Shown in pieces: positions 28,908-37,399 of a DNA stretch of 64,000 bases. Made by a program: the position numbers and the translations under genes. Location: positions 2,604,501 through 2,668,500 of the forward strand of contig NZ_CP040094.1 of NCBI RefSeq assembly GCF_013343235.1, in the 5' to 3' direction. Positions within the stretch are counted from its first letter, which is position 1; each line of letters begins with the position of its first letter. The stretch comes from Nostoc sp. TCL240-02. GTDB taxonomy: Bacteria; Cyanobacteriota; Cyanobacteriia; Cyanobacteriales; Nostocaceae. The notes under the pieces are model-generated. The model was not told the DNA's origin and did not search any database. It saw only the letters and a list, made by a program, of their open reading frames with translations.

Positions 28908-29438
28908 TCATCCTGCCCACCTAGCACTCCGTACAATTGCCATTTGATCGAGCAGTCGTAGACACTGATTGTTTTTAGCACTTAGTAACCACTCTCCACG
29001 TAAAAAGGGAACCATAGTATCTGGAACACTAGTTGGTGGCATAAGATTCTGGACATCCAACCAGTCCATACCACCGATTTCCTCTACTGCTAAACCCACT
29101 ATTGTGTCTTGCTCTTCGATGGCAATCACCGAAATTTCTGCTCTATCCGTGTTTAATGCACTTGCTTCCCCCAGAAATTGACCCAAATCAGCCACCCAAA
29201 TAACTCGACCTCGTAAATTTAGAGTACCCAAAAGTAAAGGAGAAGCATTAGGAATCGGGGTGATTCTATCAGGACTTAGTTCAATTACCTCCCGAATGCC
29301 AGTTGCTTGTAGTGCAAACTCCTGATGCGAGGGAATGTAAAATCTCAAATGTAACTCACCTTCAGGACTTTCCACTTGTAATTCTGGTCGGAAGTGGTCT
29401 TGACCGCTACCACTTAAAAAGTCCGGTTTGCTGACCAT
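28908..29438 (-). CDS. hmpC: CheW-type adaptor HmpC
   Basis: A 176-residue CheW-domain protein expected to couple the receptor HmpD to the kinase HmpE. CheW landmarks include '[20 protein letters not shown]', '[20 protein letters not shown]' and '[14 protein letters not shown]', in normal order. It sits 13 bases downstream of hmpB, and its stop lies 14 bases before the hmpD start inside a shared SD region, so translation is probably coupled. Confidence 0.9.
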   Translation of the reverse strand: MVSKPDFLSGSGQDHFRPELQVESPEGELHLRFYIPSHQEFALQATGIREVIELSPDRITPIPNASPLLLGTLNLRGRVIWVADLGQFLGEASALNTDRAEISVIAIEEQDTIVGLAVEEIGGMDWLDVQNLMPPTSVPDTMVPFLRGEWLLSAKNNQCLRLLDQMAIVRSARWAG

Positions 29439-29451
29439 ATTGCTTTTATCC

Positions 29452-29817
29452 TTATCCTCGCAGCAGTTGTTTGACTGTTCCTACCAACTCGGTTGGTTGA
29501 AACGGTTTGGCTATGTAGGCATCTGCACCCTGCTTCATACCCCAGTAACGATCAAATTCTTCGCCTTTGGAAGAACACATCACCACAGGGACATTTTGGG
29601 TTTTTGGATCGGATTTTAACCGCCGACAAACTTCGTAACCGTTCATTCGGGGCATGACAATATCTAATACCACTAAATCGGGAGGTGCTACTTGAATTGC
29701 TTCCAATGCTTCTAATCCATCGCTGGCATGGGTAACTGTTAGGCCAGTTGCTTTCAGGAGGTCTGTAATCATCTCCCTTTGCGCGATACTGTCTTCCACA
29801 ATCAGAACTGTACTCAT
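29452..29817 (-). CDS. hmpB: CheY-type response regulator HmpB
   Basis: A single receiver domain of 121 residues. Acidic pocket Glu8-Asp9, phospho-acceptor Asp52 in 'LVVLDIVMPRMNGYEVCRRL', and conserved Lys in 'IAKPFQP' are present. With no output domain it presumably acts by protein contact, as expected of a PilH/HmpB-type regulator. It is the second gene of the hmpA-E run, with 213 bases between it and hmpA, so it may have its own promoter. Confidence 0.9.
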   Translation of the reverse strand: MSTVLIVEDSIAQREMITDLLKATGLTVTHASDGLEALEAIQVAPPDLVVLDIVMPRMNGYEVCRRLKSDPKTQNVPVVMCSSKGEEFDRYWGMKQGADAYIAKPFQPTELVGTVKQLLRG

Positions 29818-30030
29818 AAATGTCTATTTACCTCCTGATGTAGACGTTCCTATTTGGAACATTCCCTGATTCCTCCGCAATTATTAACTGTATAAATTAA
29901 TTGTATCTTCTCAGTATTTTACTGGATATTGAGGTTTCACTGAGTTAGCTGACTCTGTGATAACATCTTTTAACTGATCTTTTAGTAGATCAACAAGTTA
30001 TGTTTTCCCCCAGCCCTTACTCTCTATTCC

Positions 30031-31227
30031 CTACTCCCCATTTTCATAGAATTCTATTTTGAGATATTTCTCTACAATCATGAGTAATTCAGTGTCTGTA
30101 AATGGTTTTGTTAAATAATCTGTTGCCCCGACCATACTAGCTTTGACTCGATCAATAAATCCATCTTTACCAGTAAGCATGATAATCGGTGTGAGCCGAA
30201 ACGCTGTGGAATGTCGCAACATGGAGCAAACCTCGTACCCTTCCAATTCCAACATGGCTATATCGCACAAAATTAAATCCGGTTTGAGTTGAAAAACCAG
30301 ACTCAGTGCTTCTAAGGGATTGGTGAGAGCGATCGCTTCATAGCCTTGTGGTTGTAAGATCGAATTTATAGTCTCACCGATGGCGATCGCATCGTCAATA
30401 CATACTATCCGCCCTCTGTGTTTTCCCTTCAATTCCCAGTTGTCATTGTGGGTATCTGGTTTAGTTGTGGCTGAATATACTAGTTGTAGCCAACTCTGTT
30501 GCACATAAGGGTATATTGCCTTAGCAACTGTCAAAATATCTCGGTTGAGATAGCGAGCCAGTTGACGCAAGGATGTTTTACCATCAGCCCAATGTTGTAA
30601 TTTCTCTACAGTTGCTTCTGGTAGCGATGATTGTAGCTGAACTTTGTCAGATAGCACAGGCAATTGTTCGGGAGACTGAATGTGCGGATAGAGTTCCTTC
30701 CACTCTTGCACCTGCTTCGTAATTTTTGTAACAAATGGAGCAATCTCGAAAGTGTTTAATTGTGGGGCAAGTGCCGCACCCTGATGGAAAATGAAGTTCC
30801 CTTGGTGTAAACTCAGCAGATCAAAGAGAGTTTCATGCACCAAGCCGTGAATGATACTACCAGCTATCTTGGGGTTGATAATATTCCGCTCCAAAAGTGC
30901 CCACAGATACGCATACTCTGGTGAGTCGGTTGATGGTAGAGAGGCAATCTGTTTGTCGGTGAGTCGCATCTCGACTCGATAATGACGTAAATAATCGTTA
31001 ATTCTGGATAAATTACTTTCACCTTCTCGGCAATAGAGAATTTGACCATTGAGGAAAAAGACGAACCAAGACTGTTGTCTGGGGCGAAAAATATTTGCTC
31101 CCTCTCCACTCAGCTTGTTGTTATGGTGAGAGCTATGAGCTTCTACCCATAGTTGTCCAGTTCGCTGTCCCAACGCAATCAATTGCAGGATACTGCAAAT
31201 ATCAATTTCACTTAAATTTCCCTGCAT
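30031..31227 (-). CDS. hmpA: PatA/PixG-like response regulator HmpA (PATAN/DUF4388-REC)
   Basis: A 398-residue protein. The N-terminal DUF4388/PATAN region (about 1-260) begins 'MQGNLSEIDICSILQLIALG'. The C-terminal receiver (about 270-390) has 'IVCIDDAIAIGETI', the phospho-acceptor in LILCDIAML, and Lys in 'YLTKPFTDTEL'. In relatives HmpA/PixG/PilG-type proteins work with the CheY HmpB on pilus motors. An odd point: the residue after Asp-Ile-Ala-Met is Leu, where receivers nearly always have Pro. It is first in the minus-strand hmp operon and divergent from hmpF. Confidence 0.88.
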   Translation of the reverse strand: MQGNLSEIDICSILQLIALGQRTGQLWVEAHSSHHNNKLSGEGANIFRPRQQSWFVFFLNGQILYCREGESNLSRINDYLRHYRVEMRLTDKQIASLPSTDSPEYAYLWALLERNIINPKIAGSIIHGLVHETLFDLLSLHQGNFIFHQGAALAPQLNTFEIAPFVTKITKQVQEWKELYPHIQSPEQLPVLSDKVQLQSSLPEATVEKLQHWADGKTSLRQLARYLNRDILTVAKAIYPYVQQSWLQLVYSATTKPDTHNDNWELKGKHRGRIVCIDDAIAIGETINSILQPQGYEAIALTNPLEALSLVFQLKPDLILCDIAMLELEGYEVCSMLRHSTAFRLTPIIMLTGKDGFIDRVKASMVGATDYLTKPFTDTELLMIVEKYLKIEFYENGE

Positions 31228-31634
31228 TTACCTCAAAAGTACTCCTTGTAATGCCATTAAATATTATTTTTGAATTGTGTCCTGCAATTTTTCCATTTTT
31301 AGAGCAGGTAGTTTAAGTATTGATTATGGAGTATTGGCAAGATTTTTACCCTGTTCCTTGTTGCCATTAGGGAATAGATTCAACTATAAAGCTTAATCTT
31401 CCGTCATACACTTTGACAAAGCTAGTGTTAACACGGAAGTCATCATCACTGTCATCAGTACAAAATATAAAGGCGTGACTAACTCGCTTTTATAAGTATC
31501 AAGACGCAACTATTGTGTCTATAGTTTTGTCTGTCTTGTTTTCCTAACTTGGGTTCAGTGAGACAAGTTAACAGAATTATTTAAGGTATATCCCCAAACA
31601 TGAACTTTAAGTGCATCAATAAAGGACTAACGGT
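31228..31634. promoter_or_regulatory. Divergent hmpA/hmpF promoter region
   Basis: A 407-base spacer between two genes of one motility system, likely with promoters on both strands. GGGAATAGA at 31370-31378 resembles, from memory, the J-box (near GGGAATACT) reported for SigJ-dependent hormogonium genes. The match is partial and unproven. No STRR lies here. Confidence 0.4.
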
Positions 31635-33395
31635 GTGCTGTATTTAGCAGAAGTACAAAAACAGAAAGGTGGTTTACTTAGTGGCAGTGGCAAAACTGAA
31701 CTGAAATTGCTAGCTTGTCAACGAACTGACCAGAATTGGAATACTGTGTCAGAAGAAGTAATTGCTGCTGAGGACGCAAGCAAATTAAATGATGGCGCTT
31801 TGGTACTAGTTGAACTAAATCCGAATCGTCAAGTGCAGCGAATTCAAGAAGCAGGACGGCCACTAGTCAACATTTTGCAGAATTTTTCCCGCCAATTGGA
31901 GAAATTTAAGCTCAAGGAAGATGAGATCGATCAGTGGAAACAGTCGTTAACATTTCAGGCGCAAGAGTTGAATCGCCGTGAAATGGATATGGAAGTACGC
32001 TCAGAACAGTTGCAAAATATGGAAGAGGAGTTGCAACAACTGGAGCAGCAAAAACAAGAGGTTGACACATCCCGCCAGGAAATTGAACGGCTACAAACAG
32101 AAGTTGAACGCAACCGCCTAGAATTGGAAGGCGCTTGGGAACATTTGCGGGGTGAACAGCGCCGTTTAGAGGAACGTCAAGCAGATTTTAAACAAGGGAC
32201 GGTTTTGGATGAAGAGCAAAGTCGGGTAATGAGTGAGTTACTTGATCGCTTATCTAGTCGCGTAGCTCCCACTGAAACAGTCAGAGAACACCTAGATTTG
32301 GCTTTTGAATTAGTCGAAAAGCAGCAAGCAACTCTAAACCCACACTGGCAAAAACTAGAAGCAGAAAAAACTGCGATCGCACAACAGCAAGAAGAAGTCG
32401 AGCGATTGTCACAAACATTTAGTGATCGCCAAAATGCATTGCAAGAAGCACAAAATACTCTAGTCCAGCAAACAGCACAATTACAGATAAATACAGCTGA
32501 CCTGACTAGCAAGCAAGAGTATGCGCGGATAATCAAGGAGCAGTTACGAAATGCGGAAGAGTTATATCAACAAATTCACTCTTTAGCTGCAACGTCTAGT
32601 GATGTAGTTCTCGGCCAGCAAGCGAATGTGGAAGCTTTGGATAAAATGTCTTTAGAAGAATTACAAAAGATAGTCCAAGACTTGCAGCATAAGCTAGAAA
32701 TAGATGCTACCTTTGTTCACGATCAAGAGCAAGAACTGAAATATAAACAAGAAGCTATAGAAGAACTGCAAAATAAATTAAGCCAAGCCTCTGACCAGGA
32801 TCATATCAATTTGGAACTGGAATTAACTGATGAAAAAGACCTCTATCAGATGCTAAACTCCAGTTTGGTAGGACAACGCCGCAATATGTTACAGCATCAG
32901 AAGTTTCTCAAGCAACACCAAACTGTACTGCTACGGCGACAAGGACATACTGTTGCTGAGGAAGAAGAGGGTAATAAAGTTAATTTAGAACCGGTTCTGT
33001 TACAAATTGAAACCCAGCGACAACAATATTCGCAGGAAATCCAAAAGCTGGAACATGAAATCGATCAGATCCGTTCTGGTATTGAGCTAAATCAGGGAAT
33101 GATTGACAATCAAACTCACGATTTGGATGAAAAACGCCAAGAACTGAAAGCGATCGAGGAAAACTTGCTATCTATACGAAGAATAACTGCTGAATGTTGT
33201 GGTCGAGTGAATCTTTATCAAGAAGCACTACAACCAATTCAGGATTCTCTTGATGGCTTACGGCAAAAGCTGCAAGGAATTGCAGAATCTTTGGATAAAT
33301 TCCAGGAAACTGGCGATCATCAAGTCCAAGCGATCGCCCAGTTGCGCCACACTCTCCAAGGTTTAATGCCTCAGCCAGAATTATTAGCGTCTTAA
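31635..33395 (+). CDS. hmpF: Coiled-coil pilus motility protein HmpF
   Basis: A 586-residue protein. The first 75 residues form a small globular start ('MLYLAEVQKQKGGLLSGSGK', 'LKLLACQRTDQNWNTV', 'GALVLVELNPNRQVQRI'), and almost all the rest is Gln/Glu/Lys-rich coiled coil. This head plus coil matches HmpF, a protein that moves to cell poles and is needed for type IV pilus activity in N. punctiforme hormogonia. The start is GTG, with AAAGGA ending 8 bases upstream. It lies divergently next to hmpA, as expected for the locus. It ends at an inverted heptamer repeat shared with convergent tilS. Confidence 0.85.
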   Translation: MLYLAEVQKQKGGLLSGSGKTELKLLACQRTDQNWNTVSEEVIAAEDASKLNDGALVLVELNPNRQVQRIQEAGRPLVNILQNFSRQLEKFKLKEDEIDQWKQSLTFQAQELNRREMDMEVRSEQLQNMEEELQQLEQQKQEVDTSRQEIERLQTEVERNRLELEGAWEHLRGEQRRLEERQADFKQGTVLDEEQSRVMSELLDRLSSRVAPTETVREHLDLAFELVEKQQATLNPHWQKLEAEKTAIAQQQEEVERLSQTFSDRQNALQEAQNTLVQQTAQLQINTADLTSKQEYARIIKEQLRNAEELYQQIHSLAATSSDVVLGQQANVEALDKMSLEELQKIVQDLQHKLEIDATFVHDQEQELKYKQEAIEELQNKLSQASDQDHINLELELTDEKDLYQMLNSSLVGQRRNMLQHQKFLKQHQTVLLRRQGHTVAEEEEGNKVNLEPVLLQIETQRQQYSQEIQKLEHEIDQIRSGIELNQGMIDNQTHDLDEKRQELKAIEENLLSIRRITAECCGRVNLYQEALQPIQDSLDGLRQKLQGIAESLDKFQETGDHQVQAIAQLRHTLQGLMPQPELLAS

Positions 33396-33399
33396 TTAA

Positions 33400-33453
33400 G
33401 TTAGGAGTTAAGGGTCATGAGTTATGAATTAAAGAAAATTTTTAACTCCTAAC
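33400..33453. terminator. Inverted repeat between hmpF and tilS
   Basis: GTTAGGAGTTAA (33400-33411) and TTAACTCCTAAC (33442-33453) form a perfect 12-bp stem around 30 bases of STRR-like sequence. It sits between convergent stops and reaches the tilS stop codon, so it could stop transcription from both sides. Confidence 0.6.
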
Positions 33454-34448
33454 TATTTTAAATAAATCCAGTCGCCTTCGACTTGAGCGATCGCACCACC
33501 AGGAAATGGATCGGTTTGTGAACGGTTTGGCGCTATGATTAAAGCCGTTAATTTTTCAATGTGTTCAAAACTCACTGCATCAGTGAATATTTGCTGCAAT
33601 ACCTGACGCATCACCCGACGTTGCAGTGCCAATGGTGCTTTCTGCAATACCTTACGATTTAACCGTAAAGGAAGAAGAGGAGTAAGAGAATCTTCTTCAT
33701 GTCTGATGCCCAATGCCCGATCCCGCAACTCCTGGGCAGCCTTTTCTAAATATTCCACTTCTGCTTGCAGCAGTTCTGCTGTTTGGGCTAAGGCTGATTC
33801 TACTTGGCGGTTGAAATTATCTCGCAAATATGGTGTTAGTTCTTGGCGAATACGGTTGCGGGCATATTGCAAATCTTGATTGGTGGAATCTTCCCAAATT
33901 GGCAATTTAAACTCTTGACAAAATTGCTCTGTTTGTGAGCGAGTAATTTCTAAAAGTGGGCGCACTAGCATAATGCCTGTAGTCAGAGGGCGTTGCCAAG
34001 TCAAGGCTTGTAAACCATCAGCACCAGTACCGCGAATTAAATTGTAGAGGAGAGTTTCGGCGCGATCGCTAGCGGTGTGTCCTGTAACTATATACTGATA
34101 ATTGTTTGCTTTGGCGATCGCACTTAAAGCTTGATAGCGCCAATCGCGTGCAGCAGCTTCACTATTTATAGGTTCGTTCGCTGTTTCTAAATAAAAGGAT
34201 GTACCCCAAGTTTCAGCTAGGTTTTCAACATGATGAGCATTAGCTTCAGAGTCAGAACGCCAGCGATGATCGCAGTGAGCAATACCTAAATTCCATCCCC
34301 ATTTGGATTGTAAATCTAAAAGTAATTTTATTAAACACAGAGAATCTTGTCCGCCGGAGACAGCGACTAATAGAGGCTGGTTGCGCTCAAATAAGTGGCG
34401 CGATCGGATGGTGCGATGTATTTTTGCGTGTAGAGGAGTCCATATCAT
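33453..34448 (-). CDS. tilS: tRNA(Ile)-lysidine synthase
   Basis: TilS adds lysine to C34 of tRNA-Ile(CAU) so that it reads AUA; it is essential in most bacteria. The PP-loop ATP motif 'VAVSGGQDSLCLIKLLL' is near residue 30. 'GIAHCDHRWR', 'VTGHTASDRAETLLYNLIRG' and 'LEITRSQTEQFC' follow, and the C-terminal half matches the TilS substrate-binding domain. The ATG at 34448 (Met-Ile-Trp-Thr-Pro-Leu) is chosen over an in-frame codon nine residues upstream, because the family begins there. The 331-residue length is normal for cyanobacteria. Confidence 0.95.
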   Translation of the reverse strand: MIWTPLHAKIHRTIRSRHLFERNQPLLVAVSGGQDSLCLIKLLLDLQSKWGWNLGIAHCDHRWRSDSEANAHHVENLAETWGTSFYLETANEPINSEAAARDWRYQALSAIAKANNYQYIVTGHTASDRAETLLYNLIRGTGADGLQALTWQRPLTTGIMLVRPLLEITRSQTEQFCQEFKLPIWEDSTNQDLQYARNRIRQELTPYLRDNFNRQVESALAQTAELLQAEVEYLEKAAQELRDRALGIRHEEDSLTPLLPLRLNRKVLQKAPLALQRRVMRQVLQQIFTDAVSFEHIEKLTALIIAPNRSQTDPFPGGAIAQVEGDWIYLK

Positions 34449-34523
34449 TTTGTATTTTTTACCGCCGACGAACACAGATAATTGTCTCTCAGATCATGTG
34501 CATCGACAGTTATGATTTGGGTA

Positions 34524-34877
34524 TTAATTTTCACCTTGGTTGAGTTGCTGGCGAAGATCGTCCAAGGGAGAGCTTTCTTGATTGATATCTAAGCGATTAT
34601 TTTCCTGTTTTTCTTCAATTTCAACTTCATCAGGGCAAAATTCTAGGCGAACTCTAATTTTGCCTGTCCGCCATTGTTTACCAGGCATTAAAACAAAACA
34701 TTCAAATCCTTCGTCAAATATTCTTGACCCTGATGATGTACAGTGTTTTACCCAAAATCTTTTTATTTCTTTTAAAAGCTGAAAGATTATTTGAGTGCGG
34801 GATAGATTTTCAAACGGTTCTTGATGAAAATGCACAACATCTTTTTCAGGATTTAGATGTTCCCATTCATCCTTCAT
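34524..34877 (-). CDS. KGK domain protein (copy 1)
   Basis: A 117-residue protein of the cyanobacterial KGK family, recognised by 'WRTGKIRVRLEFCPDEVEIE' and the C-terminal 'SPLDDLRQQL'. The function is unknown. The ATG at 34877 is chosen because AGGAG lies 8 bases upstream; the open frame extends 12 codons further. A second KGK protein lies at 35629-35937 on the other side of a Uma2 gene, all on the minus strand. Confidence 0.75.
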   Translation of the reverse strand: MKDEWEHLNPEKDVVHFHQEPFENLSRTQIIFQLLKEIKRFWVKHCTSSGSRIFDEGFECFVLMPGKQWRTGKIRVRLEFCPDEVEIEEKQENNRLDINQESSPLDDLRQQLNQGEN

Positions 34878-34937
34878 AAATTTTGCTCCTGCAACTAAGT
34901 CTATAGTTCCCAAGAGAGATAAATTAATTGCAACTAT

Positions 34938-35558
34938 TCATAGTTTTTGAATTTGACTTGCAGCTATAACTTCTTTAACCGTTAGTTCTAGTTCAGGAAA
35001 AGTAGTAGAGATAATGCGGTCACTACCCGTAAACTTTTGGATTTGATATTTACCTTTAACCAATTGATAAACAAAAACCGTGGGGAGTTTGGGATTACCG
35101 AGATAAGCCCGACTAGCAATTGCTAGATAATCCACAATCCAAAACTCAGAGATACCTAGCCTCTGATACTCATCTAATTTGTCAACGTAATCATCATCCC
35201 AGTTTGTTGAAGTAACTTCTACAGCAAGTTGAATTGGCTCAACCAGTGCCCCGTAAGCTAGAACATTGCTGTTCCATTGTGATGCACTAACTACGCTCAC
35301 ATCTGGATTTCTACCTCGCTCTTCTCCAGTATCAGTAAACGTTTTTATAATTACATCTTTGTCGGCAATATAATCAAGTTCCAAACGTCTAATTTCATCA
35401 TTGAAGGCAAGCATTAAATATCTTGCCACATTCTTATGCGCTCTAGTTGCCTCCACTTGTATAATCTCTCCATTTAACAGTTCATAAATGCCATAACCAT
35501 CAGGGTATTGCTCTAAAAACTCTTCAAAAGTTAATTTCTTAACTGGAGTCTGAACCAT
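34938..35558 (-). CDS. Uma2 family endonuclease-like protein (copy 1)
   Basis: A 206-residue DUF820/Uma2 protein with the PD-(D/E)XK-like core: 'GRNPDVSVVS' supplies the first Asp, 'LAVEVTSTNW' the Glu, and 'DYVDKLDEYQRLGISEFWIV' the Lys and the downstream strand. Uma2 proteins are greatly expanded in cyanobacteria and their cellular role is unknown. The ATG at 35558 has AGCAGG upstream. It sits between two KGK genes. Confidence 0.85.
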   Translation of the reverse strand: MVQTPVKKLTFEEFLEQYPDGYGIYELLNGEIIQVEATRAHKNVARYLMLAFNDEIRRLELDYIADKDVIIKTFTDTGEERGRNPDVSVVSASQWNSNVLAYGALVEPIQLAVEVTSTNWDDDYVDKLDEYQRLGISEFWIVDYLAIASRAYLGNPKLPTVFVYQLVKGKYQIQKFTGSDRIISTTFPELELTVKEVIAASQIQKL

Positions 35559-35628
35559 ATTGTTCACCTGCTAAAAAATGCTTATAACTATTTGTAATTG
35601 ATAATTTGATTATCAATTACAAATAATT

Positions 35629-35937
35629 TTATTTTTCTATTTGTTTAAGCTTTTCAAAAATCTCATCAAGTGGTGATTCCGATTCATCAGGACAAAATTC
35701 TAAAGCAAGTCTAACTTTTCCTTTTTTCCATCCCTGAGTACTAAATTGCAAAACTTCACAATTTAATCCTTGGGTATACAAATTTACTTCATCTGTTTCC
35801 TCTGCTCCAATATATTCCTTAATCGCAGTAATCAAATCACGGACTTTAAAAGTTTTAGCAATATCTAACTTATTAAAAGTGTCTGGTTCTATAGACACAA
35901 CTTCATCGTGATTAAGTCTTTCAAATCCATCTTCCAT
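35629..35937 (-). CDS. KGK domain protein (copy 2)
   Basis: A 102-residue KGK family protein. It has the motif-bearing stretch 'WKKGKVRLALEFCPDE' and the ending 'SPLDEIFEKLKQIEK'. AGGAC lies 6 bases before the ATG. It shares its C-terminal half with copy 1 (Leu-Glu-Phe-Cys-Pro-Asp-Glu), but the N-terminal halves differ. Function unknown. Confidence 0.78.
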   Translation of the reverse strand: MEDGFERLNHDEVVSIEPDTFNKLDIAKTFKVRDLITAIKEYIGAEETDEVNLYTQGLNCEVLQFSTQGWKKGKVRLALEFCPDESESPLDEIFEKLKQIEK

Positions 35938-36027
35938 AAAAATGTCCTATCACTAAATCTATATTTTCCAGTGATATAACAGTTCATCCGAAATAATTCC
36001 CAAGAGATAATAGTAAATTTAAATCTG

Positions 36028-36067
36028 CCCCTTTCTCCCTCTCCGTTGCTGGAGAGGGAGAAAGGGG
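36028..36067. repeat. 17-bp perfect palindrome downstream of ccsA
   Basis: CCCCTTTCTCCCTCTCC pairs fully with GGAGAGGGAGAAAGGGG around GTTGCT, directly after the ccsA stop. The stem is very stable but has no T tract. It resembles a dispersed GC-rich repeat seen widely in Nostoc-type genomes. Confidence 0.8.
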
Positions 36068-36075
36068 TGAGGTTA

Positions 36076-37137
36076 TTAAAAGAACCAGCCGTAAGAATGC
36101 AAACCTTTACCCAAAAGATTCACACCAAGATAGCAAATCCAAACAACAACAAAGCCAGTGGCGGCTAAAATTGCGGGACGGCGACCTTGCCAACCGCGAG
36201 TGATTCGGGCGTGGAGATAGGCGGCGAATACTAACCAGGTGATTAATGCCCAAGTTTCTTTAGGGTCCCAACTCCAATAGGAACCCCAAGCTTCGTTAGC
36301 CCAAACGCCACCAGCAATAATGCCAATTGTCAATAAGGGAAATCCAAGTCCGATGATGCGATAGCTGATGTTGTCGAGGGTTTCGGCAAGGCTAAGGCGC
36401 TGAGGTGAAAGAGGTTCGGCAGATGCTACGGTTTGAGGTTCAGAAGTAGTTACTAAATTCAAAACGGCAGTGTTAGCGTTACCGTTGCCGTTGCTACTAG
36501 TTTCAAAACGAGCAAAGCCGTTATTTTCAGCAGAAGGGGCTGGTGGTTGAGAAATTAGTTCAGCTGCTTTGTGCAAGCGGTAGCCGTTGCTGCGATAGCC
36601 ACCAGTACCGACAGAACTGCCTTGTAGCTGGATGTTTTGACCGCGAGTGACAATCAGAAAAGCGATCGCTAATAACGCACCCACCATCAAAGCAGAATAA
36701 CTCAACATCATGACGCTGACATGCATCATCAACCAATTTGACTTCAAGGCAGGTACTAGGGGTTCTGACGCTTGCATCTGGGATGGTAATGTCATCGTCG
36801 CAAAAGCAGCGATCAACATTGCTACTGGAGATGTAACAACTCCTACTAAGCGGCTACGGCTACTACTTTCAGCAATTAGATGGACGGTGGTAATCCCCCA
36901 AGTTAAGAAAAATAAAGATTCATAGAGATTACTTAGGGGAAAGTAACCAGCTTCTATCCATCTTGCTCCTAGTAGAGTTGCCATACACAAATTAGCGATC
37001 GCCATCCCAGCTGTCCCCAAAGCGGCTAGATAAGGCAGATTCGGAAAAGCCGCTCCTCCCCAATAAACGAGCATTGTTAGGAATAATATGGCAAAGGAGG
37101 CATTGTCCAGCCAGTTCTGGAGTACAACCAGATTCAT
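36076..37137 (-). CDS. ccsA: Cytochrome c biogenesis protein CcsA (Ycf5; also named CcsB/ResC type)
   Basis: This is the haem-handling subunit of system II cytochrome c maturation in the thylakoid membrane. It presents haem for attachment to apocytochromes such as f, c6 and c550. The WWD-type motif '[20 protein letters not shown]' is near residue 285. The C-terminus has '[16 protein letters not shown]' with the conserved His. About eight TM helices are seen. A soluble insertion of about 90 residues between helices ('[18 protein letters not shown]' onward) is usual in Nostocales. GGAGAG lies before the ATG. Confidence 0.93.
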   Translation of the reverse strand: MNLVVLQNWLDNASFAILFLTMLVYWGGAAFPNLPYLAALGTAGMAIANLCMATLLGARWIEAGYFPLSNLYESLFFLTWGITTVHLIAESSSRSRLVGVVTSPVAMLIAAFATMTLPSQMQASEPLVPALKSNWLMMHVSVMMLSYSALMVGALLAIAFLIVTRGQNIQLQGSSVGTGGYRSNGYRLHKAAELISQPPAPSAENNGFARFETSSNGNGNANTAVLNLVTTSEPQTVASAEPLSPQRLSLAETLDNISYRIIGLGFPLLTIGIIAGGVWANEAWGSYWSWDPKETWALITWLVFAAYLHARITRGWQGRRPAILAATGFVVVWICYLGVNLLGKGLHSYGWFF

Positions 37138-37203
37138 AAAGTTTTCTCTCCGTGGATGATTTCAAATATAGATTCTGACTGTTCTGATCCTATATGTTTA
37201 CAA

Positions 37204-37399
37204 GGTTATGGGATAGGGGAATTGGGAATTGGGAATTGAGGATTGGGGATTGGGGATTGGGAATTGGGCATGAAGAAGAGACAAGGTAGACAAGGAAGAG
37301 AGGGGGAGACAAGGGAGAGACTTATTCAAAAATTCCCCCTTGTCCTCCTTGTCCCCATTGTTCTCCTGCTCTCCCTGCCTCCCCCTGCCCCCTGCTCTC
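37204..37399. repeat. G-rich/C-rich heptamer repeat block
   Basis: GGAATTG/GGGGATT heptamers are followed by AGACAAGG-type units, then a complementary C-rich half (CCCCCTTGTCC, CTGCCTCCCCC). It fills the ccsA-DUF3352 spacer up to the DUF3352 stop. Confidence 0.85.
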
